Notes under the pieces: model-generated
The model's input: only the letters and a program-made list of their open reading frames with translations
Databases searched by the model: none
Told to the model about the DNA's origin: nothing
Shown here: one piece after another, positions 26,485 through 35,400 of the stretch
Layout: each line of letters begins with the position of its first letter
Position numbering within the stretch: the first letter of the stretch is position 1
NCBI GenBank assembly: GCA_016184115.1
Contig: JACPDH010000011.1
Coordinates: 1-64,000, forward strand
Reading direction: 5' to 3'
DNA from: Acidobacteriota bacterium
GTDB lineage: Bacteria; Acidobacteriota; Thermoanaerobaculia; Gp7-AA8
Length of the DNA stretch: 64,000 nucleotides
Translations under genes and position numbers: made by a program

Positions 26485-27296
26485 GTTCTTCCTCCGGTGT
26501 TCGGTGCGGAGAGAGTCTAGCAAGAGTTGTTGGTGGTCGGCGTATTCGCTCTTTCGACACCGCTTCAGATCGAATCACGCTCAAGATCGACGCGCGCTTC
26601 AGGTCGATTCACGCTCCCGGTTGGCACGCAATTCTCCGATGCTGCTCGTCGCCCTAACGGCGCGGGCATCGCTCCATCGCGTGACCTCCGCCGGCGCAGT
26701 CCTGCAATTTCTTGCTACTATGCCCTCATCAACCTGGCCCCAGCCCTACGCGATAGGTGCCCCCGGAATCCGCCGGCGTGGGACGAAACGCAAACGCGGT
26801 ACGACGACCGAGAGGGAGCGTTGCCCCACGCGAACTCGATGCCTTCGCGAATCATCGCGTTCAACGAAGCGGAATCCGCCGGCGGGCGGGGTAGGACTCT
26901 GTCCTGTTCCGGACGCTCCTTCGAAGGTTGTCGGTTTGCCGAGCGGCTCCTGGAGCGTGCGAGAGAGCAGGCGCGATGAGCAAAACGAAGGAGTGGTAAT
27001 CGACCCGAAGGGGTCGCGGAAGGTAGCCGGGGGTTGAGCGACGCGAAGCGGAGCGCGAAGGGGTCACGCATTGGGCCTCCGTGTCACTGCTTCTGTTTTC
27101 GTCTCGAGGACGCGACGCGCCGGATGATGGCCCCAACCTCCTCGCGATGGGAACTCGTGTCACGCGGCTCTACATTCGGTAGCGTGATGTGAAGCGCCAG
27201 AAAAGAGAAGGTCTGACCCCAGTGCCACGTCAACCAGGCGGCTGCGTCGTTCGAATGACGCGACCGGCCCGGTCGGAGTGAGAGCTTCCTTGCCTC
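26485..27296. other. Intergenic region, no gene seen
   Basis: About 810 bp without a supportable gene: possible reading frames have no ribosome site and a low-complexity composition. The phrase GGTCTGACCCCAG at 27211-27223 resembles, inverted, the GGGGTCAGGTCGG phrase of the repeats at 28503-29103, so a decayed copy of that family may lie here. Confidence 0.5.
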
Positions 27297-28298
27297 TCAG
27301 TAGCCTTCCTTGCCCCAGCCCGGACGCCTTCCTTCTGGAGTCTTCAGCAGCTTGATGATCACCAACTGGTTCGCAACCACCGACGTCATGAGCTGATCGA
27401 GGAGCATCTTGATGTCGTGATCGTGCTTGTCGAGGCTGGCATCGTGCAGATTCAAACGCGCGCTGAATCCGGCGATGAGCGACTTCACTGCCGCGTCGTG
27501 TGCTTGCAACGTCGCGGAGAGCTCAGCGCTCGCCGAGCTCTGCGTCGCGAGTAGCGCGCGGATTCTGTCGTCGTGCGCGCTCAGATCGCTCAGCATCGTT
27601 CCGCTGTTTCTGAACGACGCTTCGTTCTCCGCCGCTCCGATCTTCGCATCCCACGACTCGCACGCGTCGACCGGAACCTTCGCGACCAGGTACGCCGCCT
27701 GTACGATTTTCGTCGCGCCGCAGACACTGATGCAGACGATGCCTGTCGGATCACAGCCCGATGCGTCACAGGCGAGCTGTGCCGCCGTGAGGCTGATGTT
27801 CGCCCCGACGAGGGCCGCCTGGTAGTACGCGAATCCCGATCCGGCGCAGCGCGTGTGGTTGTTCGAGACAAGTCCGAGAGGATGCAGAACCAGCCAGTCG
27901 ACATCCGTACTGGTGTCCGGATAGTTGGGTGGGTACGCCGAGGAGCCTGACTCGCCGGAAGCGGAGATCGGCGACTCCTCCGTGGCCGCTTGCCCTCCGC
28001 TGCGAGCCACCTGGCTCAGCCTCACAATTCCTCTCGTTGCCGCGAGGAACTGCTCCTTGTTTGGCATCGCCTCGAGAGCCTGTGCGACGTCAGGGTTGTT
28101 CCAGTAAAGCCCGTCGGAGGCGGTCGAGTCGAGCTTTCCGGCCTTTTCGATGACGACGAGTGCGTCGTACAGCGCCTGCTGGAGCTCCGCGCCGCGACCC
28201 GGAACGTTTTCCGCAGCGAACGCGGCGGGTGAGTACAGAAGCGCGAGAGCTACCGACACGAGCATCACGACGCCGCTCGAGACGTGCGTTCGGTTCAT
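27297..28298 (-). CDS. Exported protein of unknown function with coiled-coil C-terminus
   Basis: ATG 28298 is the start, with GGAAGGAA just upstream, giving 333 residues. A signal peptide covers about 1-29 (AAFAAENV). The middle (about 140-210) has six or more cysteines (CAGSG, CDASGC, CISVCGA, C-ES), suggesting a disulfide-bonded domain. The C-terminal third (215-325) is helical with heptad-like Leu/Ala/Ile spacing and His-Asp repeats (LSAHDD, LQAHDAA, LNLHDASLDKHDHDI), a probable coiled coil. No family recognised. It stands alone between intergenic repeat regions. Confidence 0.75.
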   Translation of the reverse strand: MNRTHVSSGVVMLVSVALALLYSPAAFAAENVPGRGAELQQALYDALVVIEKAGKLDSTASDGLYWNNPDVAQALEAMPNKEQFLAATRGIVRLSQVARSGGQAATEESPISASGESGSSAYPPNYPDTSTDVDWLVLHPLGLVSNNHTRCAGSGFAYYQAALVGANISLTAAQLACDASGCDPTGIVCISVCGATKIVQAAYLVAKVPVDACESWDAKIGAAENEASFRNSGTMLSDLSAHDDRIRALLATQSSASAELSATLQAHDAAVKSLIAGFSARLNLHDASLDKHDHDIKMLLDQLMTSVVANQLVIIKLLKTPEGRRPGWGKEGY

Positions 28299-28502
28299 CG
28301 GATTCCTTCCTTTCTCCAATGCGATTGTGTGTTTCCGATTCTAGAAAGTGAGCTCCGCGAAGTACCGGCAGCCCGTTACCGCAAGCGGTGACACGTGCCG
28401 CGTACGCGGGGCTCATCCGGGCACGAATAGGGCCAGCTCTACCGAAGAGGCGACGCATTGGTGGGGCATTGGAGGGGTCAGCGCATTGGTGGGCTTGGTG
28501 CA

Positions 28503-28631
28503 TTGGTGGGGTCAGGTCGGAAAATTGAAGAATTCGCGAGGTCCCGATCGGTTGGAGCGCGGTTCGGTCTGGACGGAGGGCGAGCAAGTGCGTTGCCAAC
28601 CCCCGCGCTGACGCACGGGGCTAGCCAGACG
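28503..28631. repeat. 129-bp sequence duplicated exactly at 29086-29214
   Basis: The segment begins TTGGTGGGGTCAGGTCGG, includes GAAGAATTCGCGAGG and runs into the first REP-like unit. It is identical base for base to 29086-29214. A diverged third copy lies at 28986-29082. Perfect identity indicates a recent duplication. Confidence 0.9.
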
Positions 28632-28967
28632 ACGACGCTGCCGCGGCGCTTATTGATCGTGCGTTGCGAACCCCGCGCTGACGCGCGCGGCTAGCCAGAC
28701 GACGCCGCTGCCGCGGCGCGTCGGTGTTCGTACGTTGCGAACCCCGCGCTTACGCACGGAGCTAGCCAGACGGCGCCGCTGCCGCGGCGCGTAAGGTCGT
28801 GCGTTGCGAACCCCGCGCTAACGCGCGGGGCTAGCCAGACGGCGCCGCTGCCGCGGCGCGTCGGTGTTCGCGCTGCCGCGGCGCGTAAGGTCGTGCGTTG
28901 CGAACCCCGCGCTGACGCGCGCGGCTAGCCAGACGGCGCCGCTGCCGCGGCGCATATTGTTCGTGCG
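28590..28967. repeat. REP-like tandem array, subarray 1 (five units)
   Basis: Units start at 28590, 28661, 28732, 28801 and 28895 with a period of 69-71 bases (one unit is 94 because of an internal partial duplication). Each unit has two hairpins: CCCCGCGC-x3-ACGCGCGGGG type, then GCGCCGCtgccGCGGCGC, joined by CTAGCCAGACG. Units are contiguous with no unique spacers, so this is not CRISPR. The double-hairpin layout is like REP/BIME elements. Confidence 0.9.
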
Positions 28968-29085
28968 GTGGGGTCAGGTCGGCGTGCGGTGGGGTCAGGT
29001 CGGAAGAATGAAGAATTCGCGAGGTCCCGATCGGTCGGAGCGCGGTTCGGTCTGGACGGAGGGCGAGCAAGTGCGTCGCTAGCCC

Positions 29086-29214
29086 TTGGTGGGGTCAGGT
29101 CGGAAAATTGAAGAATTCGCGAGGTCCCGATCGGTTGGAGCGCGGTTCGGTCTGGACGGAGGGCGAGCAAGTGCGTTGCCAACCCCCGCGCTGACGCACG
29201 GGGCTAGCCAGACG
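29086..29214. repeat. Second exact copy of the 129-bp duplication
   Basis: Identical to 28503-28631. It leads into the second REP-like subarray, so each subarray is headed by the same leader-like segment. Confidence 0.9.
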
Positions 29215-29476
29215 GCGCCGCTTTCGCGGCGCTTATTGTTCGCGCGTCGCGAACCCCGCGCTGACGCGCGGGGCTAGCCAGACGGCGCCGCTTTCGCGGC
29301 GCCTATTGTTCGCGCGTTGCGGACCCCGCGCTAACGCGCGGCACTAGCCAGACGGCGCCGCTTTCGCGGCGCTTCGCTGTTCGTCCGTTGCGGACCCCGC
29401 GCTAACGCGCGGGGCCAGCCAGACGGCGCCGCTTTCGCGGCGCTTATTGTTCGCGCGTTGCGGACACTGCCGCAAG
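29173..29476. repeat. REP-like tandem array, subarray 2 (four units plus a partial)
   Basis: Units start at 29173, 29244, 29314, 29385 and 29455 (partial). They match subarray 1 except that the second hairpin loop is TTTC (GCGCCGCTTTCGCGGCGC) instead of TGCC. The fixed loop difference shows each subarray expanded on its own from a different founder unit. Positions 29477-29734 hold no gene. Confidence 0.9.
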
Positions 29477-29734
29477 AATCCTAACAAGGTGAACTGCCCA
29501 GTGGGTCTCCATCCCGAGGAGGTGTTCGCGTCTTTTCATGGGTGGAGTCAGGCCTCGAATCTGCGATTGGTCGAGTCCGCGGATGGGCACGGCGTCATCG
29601 ACGTCACCTAACATGGGCGCTGCTGCCGACCCGAACGCGCGGCACGGGTATCACAGCTGATATCATCAATTCGCGCGTTCCGTCGCCTGAGCGCCGGGCG
29701 TTGGGCGGTCGGAGCACTTTGATCGCGCAGAGGA

Positions 29735-30337
29735 ATGACGACGCGTCGCTGGAATCACAATCTCCACTACCACCCTCTGATTCTCGCCGCGGCACCTGCC
29801 CACTGCGCACGCGCTCTCGACGTTGGATGCGGGAACGGAGTGCTCACACGCGAGCTGCGCTCGGTCTCGGACGTCGTCGTAGGTATCGATCTCGACGCGC
29901 CCTCCATCGAGTACGCGCGCGTTCTGGGTGGAGAAGGAGTCGAGTACGTCGTCGGCAGCTTCCTCGAGCATCCATTCCAGCCAGCGAGCTTCGACTTGGT
30001 CGCGTCGGTGGCCGCGCTCCATCACATGGACGCGGAGGCGGGCCTCACACGCATGTCCGGCCTCGTGCGACCTGGAGGCGCCGTCGTCGTGGTCGGCCTA
30101 GCGCAGTCCCGCCACGTTGGAGACTTCGTGTTAGACGTCGTCGGCGCGGTGGCCACGCGTGTACACAGGCATATTCTCCGGAAGCGTTATTGGGAGCACG
30201 AAGCACCGAAAGTCTGGCCGCCGCCTCTCAGCTACGCCGGATTGCGTGCCACTGCTGCGAGCGTGCTTCCGGGCGTGAGGTATCGGCGACATGTTCTATG
30301 GCGGTACTCACTGGTGTGGATACGCCCGGAAACGTAG
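29735..30337 (+). CDS. Class I SAM-dependent methyltransferase
   Basis: This 200-residue protein has the SAM-binding motif I DVGCGNG at 29-35, the acidic end of strand 2 (GIDLDAPS), motif II-like SFDLVASVAALHHM and motif III VRPGGAVVVVGL. This is the methyltransf_11/25 type; the substrate cannot be read from the sequence. The ribosome site (GAGG) is very close to ATG 29735, so a different start is possible. It is next to a REP array and has no clear operon partner. Confidence 0.88.
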   Translation: MTTRRWNHNLHYHPLILAAAPAHCARALDVGCGNGVLTRELRSVSDVVVGIDLDAPSIEYARVLGGEGVEYVVGSFLEHPFQPASFDLVASVAALHHMDAEAGLTRMSGLVRPGGAVVVVGLAQSRHVGDFVLDVVGAVATRVHRHILRKRYWEHEAPKVWPPPLSYAGLRATAASVLPGVRYRRHVLWRYSLVWIRPET

Positions 30338-30419
30338 CGATCATCTGAGAGGCGCTTAACTAACGGAGGCAGTGGATGAGTTTCTGTTTTCTCGTCGGTC
30401 TCGAACGTGGTGCGTCGGA

Positions 30420-30450
30420 TGGATGGCCCGCGCTTACGCGCGGGGCTTGC
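30420..30450. repeat. Remnant of the REP-like family
   Basis: CCCGCGCTTACGCGCGGGG, the first hairpin of the array unit, occurs here alone after the methyltransferase gene, without the second hairpin. Confidence 0.6.
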
Positions 30451-30488
30451 GCAGAGATCGAAGCTCTGAGCCGACACTGCAGCCCGCC

Positions 30489-31358
30489 TCACCACGTAAG
30501 GCTGTGCGCGATCTCGCGCGCGAGGAGGTCGTGGCCTCGCTGTGTGAGGTGGATGCCGTCGAATGTGCAGCCTGGGGTGAGCAGGGCCTTCGCGATCACG
30601 CGTCGTGGGACGAGCGTGACGCCGTGCTTCTTTGCAAGGCGGCGCTGGATCGCGCCGATGCGCCACTTCCCCGGCACCACCGGCAGCTCGAGCATCACGA
30701 TTGAGCGGCGGCCCTCAGCCCGCGAGGCTTCGAGGATCCGCTCGAGCGCCGCCTCGACGTCGCGAGCCGGGCGCCCCTCGAGCATGTCGTTCCCGCCGAG
30801 CGCCACGATCACCACGTCTCCCGTTGCCGCCGACGGGAGATCGGGGAGGAGGTTCCACGCCGCGCTCACTGCGGTCTCGCCAGGGAGTGAGAGGTTGACG
30901 AGAGTCGCGCCCGAATCGCGCGCGAGCAGTTCGGGCCACGCAGTCGTCTCACCGAAACCGCCCGACGACAGGGAATCGCCTAACACGATGAGTCTCGCGG
31001 GTCGCGGCATTGGGAACGGAGTTCGACGCTGCCAGCGAATCTCGAGTGCGACACTCGCAAGCGTCGAAAGCAGCGCGAGCGACGCGAGCGTGACCCGGCG
31101 CCTCTTCGGCGCGGTGATTCCGAAGAGCGCGAATGCGAGCGTCAACGGAATGACGACGAATGCCTGCGCGAGCGGCATAGGGACGCCGCAGAGCGCCGCC
31201 GCGCCGATCGCAGAGAGCGCGACCACCGAGGCGATGCTTCTCCAGATTTGCGATCTCTCGAGCGCCCCCGCGAGTGCGAGCAGCGCTGTCGCGCCAATTG
31301 CGAGTGCCGCCGAGAAGAACATCTGTCCGCTGTAGAGTTGGTAGAGGAGCAACTGCAT
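30489..31358 (-). CDS. SGNH/GDSL hydrolase with N-terminal membrane segments
   Basis: ATG 31358 (MQLLLYQLYSG) is the start; a longer in-frame reading would run through the VapC gene and is rejected. Of the 289 residues, 1-105 form three or four hydrophobic segments. The SGNH domain follows: Ser129 in GDSL, Gly160 in LPGET, Asn190 in GGND, and Asp267 and His270 in DGIH. All catalytic residues of the TesA-like arylesterase/thioesterase/lysophospholipase class are present. The domain would be membrane-tethered, and lipid or acylated surface glycan substrates are plausible. Confidence 0.9.
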   Translation of the reverse strand: MQLLLYQLYSGQMFFSAALAIGATALLALAGALERSQIWRSIASVVALSAIGAAALCGVPMPLAQAFVVIPLTLAFALFGITAPKRRRVTLASLALLSTLASVALEIRWQRRTPFPMPRPARLIVLGDSLSSGGFGETTAWPELLARDSGATLVNLSLPGETAVSAAWNLLPDLPSAATGDVVIVALGGNDMLEGRPARDVEAALERILEASRAEGRRSIVMLELPVVPGKWRIGAIQRRLAKKHGVTLVPRRVIAKALLTPGCTFDGIHLTQRGHDLLAREIAHSLTW

Positions 31359-31414
31359 CGCGTGTCGCCTCGAACCGGCACGGTGATCGTACCGCAGCGT
31401 CGCGGGGGGTGAGG

Positions 31415-31843
31415 TTAGCGGCGATAGTCGTCGGCCGGCAGAATCCGGAACGGCTTCCCGTGCGCGGCGCGAAGCGCGCGGAAGTTGCGCTCGTCGAGCG
31501 TCAGCACATCGCGCGTCCCGTGCCTGCGCGAGAGCACGACGAGGGAGGCGACGGCGATGCCGATCGGCTGGTCGTCGTAGCGGCGAAGGATTGACACGAT
31601 CTCGTCGATGTCGGACTCGTGGAAATCGGCGAGAAGATACGCCCCCGATGCCACTTCGCGCAGAAGCTCGATCTCGACCGCCGTGCCCGCGTACCTCGTC
31701 ACGAGATGGTCCACCTCCGCAAGTACGAACGGCGAAAGGATGAACGGGCCCTCGGATTCGAGCACGACGCGAGCGCAGGCGGAGTGATCCTGCTGGTCGG
31801 GAAAGAGCGCCGCAACCAGGCCGCTCGTGTCGAGAAGAATCAC
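31415..31843 (-). CDS. PIN-domain toxin (VapC-like)
   Basis: This 142-residue PIN nuclease starts MILLDTSGLVAALFP, with Asp5, Glu43 (VLAEVDH) and Asp115 (LTLDERNF). In most VapC proteins a third acidic residue sits in a G-L-V-D-A-S segment; here the aligned stretch IGIAVAS has Val at that place. A nearby Asp pair (YDDQP) might compensate, otherwise activity may be reduced. It overlaps the upstream antitoxin gene by 4 bases (ATGA), typical of a TA pair. VapC toxins cleave tRNA or rRNA. Confidence 0.9.
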   Translation of the reverse strand: MILLDTSGLVAALFPDQQDHSACARVVLESEGPFILSPFVLAEVDHLVTRYAGTAVEIELLREVASGAYLLADFHESDIDEIVSILRRYDDQPIGIAVASLVVLSRRHGTRDVLTLDERNFRALRAAHGKPFRILPADDYRR

Positions 31844-32064
31844 TTTCCGAATCCCTCGAGAAGCTCGTCGACACGCCGGGCAACGTTCGGCTCACCGAGC
31901 CCCTCGCGGACGAGTGGAATCCGCGGGCGGGGAGCGCCTCGCCCCTTCAGCGCGCTCTCGAGCGCCTCCCGGATGACCGTCGCCTCCGAGCGTCCATCGC
32001 GACGCGCGGCGTCTTCGACCGCCTTCTTGAGGTCGTCGGGCAAATAGATCGTCGTTCGCCGCAT
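31840..32064 (-). CDS. Ribbon-helix-helix antitoxin (VapB/CopG-like)
   Basis: This 74-residue protein opens with the ribbon strand MRRTTIYLPDDLKK, then helix-turn-helix-like segments (AVEDAARRDGRSEATVIREAL), and a Pro-rich, flexible C-terminal tail that would wrap the toxin. It is first in the two-gene TA operon. Such antitoxins repress their own promoter as dimers; a matching inverted repeat lies directly upstream at 32076-32093. Confidence 0.92.
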   Translation of the reverse strand: MRRTTIYLPDDLKKAVEDAARRDGRSEATVIREALESALKGRGAPRPRIPLVREGLGEPNVARRVDELLEGFGK

Positions 32065-32075
32065 AACGTTAATAG

Positions 32076-32104
32076 TATGGCATCAGTGCCATATCGCTGC
32101 CATA
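32076..32104 (-). promoter_or_regulatory. Probable VapB operator
   Basis: TATGGCA-tcag-TGCCATA (32076-32093) is a perfect 7-bp inverted repeat 12 bases before the antitoxin ATG, with a third half-site TGCCATA at 32098-32104, 11 bases further on. The 11-base step places the half-sites on one face of the helix, as expected for cooperative ribbon-helix-helix binding. A TACTAT -10-like hexamer (32072-32077, minus strand) overlaps it. Confidence 0.75.
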
Positions 32105-32480
32105 CAATTCCCGCGCCCCGTTTGGAATCGCTCCCCGAATCGCTCTACGACAAAAGCGGGATGCCGCCGATGCCGAGGCGCGTCGTTGTTCGTACGTCGC
32201 TAACCCCGCGATGACGCGCTGGGTTAGCCAGACGTCGCCGCTGCTTCGCGCCGTCACTTCTTCTGCCGGTTGCGCCGTCGACGGCATACTCGTTCAGTGA
32301 CCTGCTATCCACGTCACCACAGTTGGCTTGACGCCTATGGTAGATTCCGCCGGCGCCGGCCGACTGGCTTCGACGCGGCACGGCTCGCATCGCTCGAGTC
32401 GGTCGAGCTCGAGCCTCCCGTCATCGAACTTCCGACGCAGCTGAACGCGATACGCGCATGCAATAGGAGCGGCCCCGTCA
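32105..32480. other. Intergenic region with one REP-like unit
   Basis: Positions 32191-32255 hold a diverged single unit of the REP-like family (AACCCCGCGATGACGCGCTGGGTT then TAGCCAGACGTCGCCGC). No gene is seen in the remainder. Confidence 0.6.
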
Positions 32481-35400
32481 ATGCCCGATTCGTCCATCAT
32501 TCGACGCCTCATCGCGGTAATGTTCGTCCTCGTCACTCTCTCGGCTGAAGCGGCATCGGTGACGGCGCGCTCGAGCACTGCAGAATGTGGTCGCTGGTCC
32601 AAAGTCGATCTCACAATCGATGAATTGGCAGTGTTCGACGAGCTCAGCTTCACCGTCGTGTATGACCCTGCACAGCTGACGCTCGTCACGATGATCGCCC
32701 GCTTCGGATCGTTTTACGAGCCATGGGTCGACGTAGGCTCTGAGCCAGGATCCGCGCGCATACGGATCCGGCCGCCCAAGAACCCTGCCCCCGGTCCCAT
32801 CTCCGCCTCGCTGTTTTTCAAGGTTCCTGTCTCGTCGGCATCGGGCGCAGCAACTGTGCAGATCACCGACGTGCGAACCCATCTGCCCGCGACCTCGTAC
32901 GCCGGCACAGGATCGACGTTTTTCATCGGATTTGACTGTGCCAGGTTTCACCCGCCTCTGCCGGGCTCGCCGCAACTCAATGCCGAGCCACAATCACACT
33001 CGTCGGTCGTGCTCTCCTGGAGCAAGGTGTCGGGTGTCGATGCCTACGCCGTCTATCGGGGGGCGACGAGGATTAGAAAGGGCGCTGGATCGCGCTACGT
33101 CGATACGAACCTGACCAGCGGACAGGAGTACTGCTATACGGTGCGCAGCGTCGGAGAGAACGGCGAGAGCGCCGACTCGAACCGCGTGTGCGTGACCACG
33201 CTCGGTTCCTGCGTCGTGCCTGAAGTGGTTGCCGATCTCGCGGCGAGCCCGCGCGGGATGAGCAAGGCCGCGCTCGTGTGGAGTGCGGTCCCGGGCGCCA
33301 ACCAATACGCTGTCTTTCGCGACGGTGCTCTCGTGTACGAAGGGCTAGCGCCGGGATTTGATGATTACGACCTAACCGCCGGCACGAAATACTGCTACAC
33401 GGTTCGCACGACGAGCAGCTGCGGCAGCAGCGAGATGTCGCCGCCCGCTTGCGTGACGACCGAGGTGAGCTGTGAACCGCCGGCGGCGGCGCCAATCGTC
33501 AACGCCACAGTGGCCGGCGCGGCGCACGTCGCGCTGAGCTGGCCGGAGATCGAGGGTGCAACGGAGTATCGCGTTACGAGGAACCGCGCCGCGGTCCACT
33601 CGGGCGCCGAGGCGAGCTTCGTCGATTCGACGCTCCGAGCGGAGACAATCTATTGCTACGTCGTTACCGCGACGAATGCATGCGGAGTGCGCGCTTCTTC
33701 GGAGCAGTGCGTCACGACCGGATCCGCAAGCGGCGTCTCGTACACCTTTGCTCGCCTACTCGGAACCCCAGGCGGCCCAGGTGGTGCGGACGGGCTGGGG
33801 CCTGCCGCAAGTTTCCTCCTGCCGCAGGGCGTCGCGATCGACGCTACCGGCAACGCGTATGTTGCCGACACGGACAACCACGTCATCCGCAAGATCACCC
33901 CGGCCGGCGTGGTGTCGACGGTGGCGGGAGCCGTGGGACGACCCGGGAGCAGTGACGGAGCAGGAGGCCGCGCGCGATTCAACGAGCCGTATGCGATCGC
34001 GATCGGTGGAGATGGAACGCTCTACATTTCCGACAGTCAGAACCACACGATTCGCACGATGACGCCCGCCGGCAAAGTGACGACCCTGGCCGGTAGTGCC
34101 GGACTCCGGGGACGAGTCGATGGCGCGGGCTCCGACGCGCGATTCTATGAACCTTCGGGTATCGCGTTCGACGGAACGGGAAATCTCTATGTTGCCGACC
34201 ACGGGAACCACTCGATTCGAAAGGTGACACCGGCCGGCGTCGTGACGACACGCGCGGGAACGAATGGCTTCAAGCCCAAAGACGGTCCCGTCTCCGTGGC
34301 GACGTTCACATGGCCGCGCGGCGTCGTCGCCGATCGTGCGGGGAACCTGTTCGTCACCGACACGTACAACAATGCGATCCGGATGATCAGCACGAAAGAC
34401 ATCGTGTCGACGTTCGCCGGTCGCCTCGAAACTGAGGGATTCAAGGATGGCGTCGCGGGGGGAGCATTCTTCCGTAGGCCGGAAGGGATCACAATCGATT
34501 CGGCCGGGAACCTGTACGTCGCCGACACCGACAATGCGGCGATACGGAAAGTGACGCCGAAGCGCGAAGTCACGACGGTCGCAGGAGGCGCGGAAGGGTA
34601 TCTCGACGGGCCTGCAGGCGCTGCACGGTTCTTTGATCCTGTCGGCGTCGCCGTCGACAGCGAGGGAAACGTGCTCGTCGCCGACAAATTCAACTCTGTG
34701 ATTCGAAGGCTCTCGACAGCGGGCGGTGTGACGGCGTTTGCAGGGTCAGTTGCCGAGTCGGGATCGGCAGACGGGAGTGCGCAGACCGCGCGACTCAGGT
34801 ACCCCGGCCCAATCACCGTCGATCACTCGGGGAATCTCTACTTCGCCGATTACGCCAGCCGGGTCATTCGGAAGATGACACCCCAAGGTGTCGTCTCCAC
34901 GCTCGCGGGTACACCCGGAAAGTTCGGAACCGAAGACGGGGTTGGCGCGGCCGCAACGTTTTACGGCGTCGATGGTTTGGCGGTAGACGGTGTCGGCAAC
35001 GTGTACGTGACGGAGCCCATCGCGCACACCATCCGCAGAATTACTCCCGAAGGAGTGGTTTCGACGTACGCGGGGGAGAAGAATCGCGCGGGATCGACGG
35101 ACGGACTCGGCACTGCCGCTCACTTCTACAGCGCCAACGACATCGCCGCCGACATCGATGGGAATCTGTACGTCGCTGACACGTACAACTGCACCATCAG
35201 AAAGATCTCGCCACAGGGAGTCGTGTCGACGATCGCGGGCGTCCCTAGGGAGAAAGGAAGCGTCGACGGAACCGGTCCAGCCGCGCGGTTCAACAACCCG
35301 CGACGCCTAACAGTCGACCGTGAGGGAACCATCTTCGTTGCGGACGAAGGAGGGAGAATCCGCAAGGTCACTCCGACCGGCACGGTCACGACTCTGGTGG

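Noticed and set aside
26527..26979. A 150-residue plus-strand gene in the 26.5-27.3 kb gap
   Set aside because: No ribosome site, no domain and low-complexity content; it begins within the promoter region of the divergent AIM24 gene.
28590..29476. CRISPR array
   Set aside because: Units are contiguous, each about 70 bp with internal hairpins, and there are no unique spacers or cas genes.
31359..31895. Extended N-terminus of the SGNH hydrolase
   Set aside because: The in-frame extension would overlap the whole VapC gene and is Arg-rich; ATG 31358 starts directly with a membrane segment.
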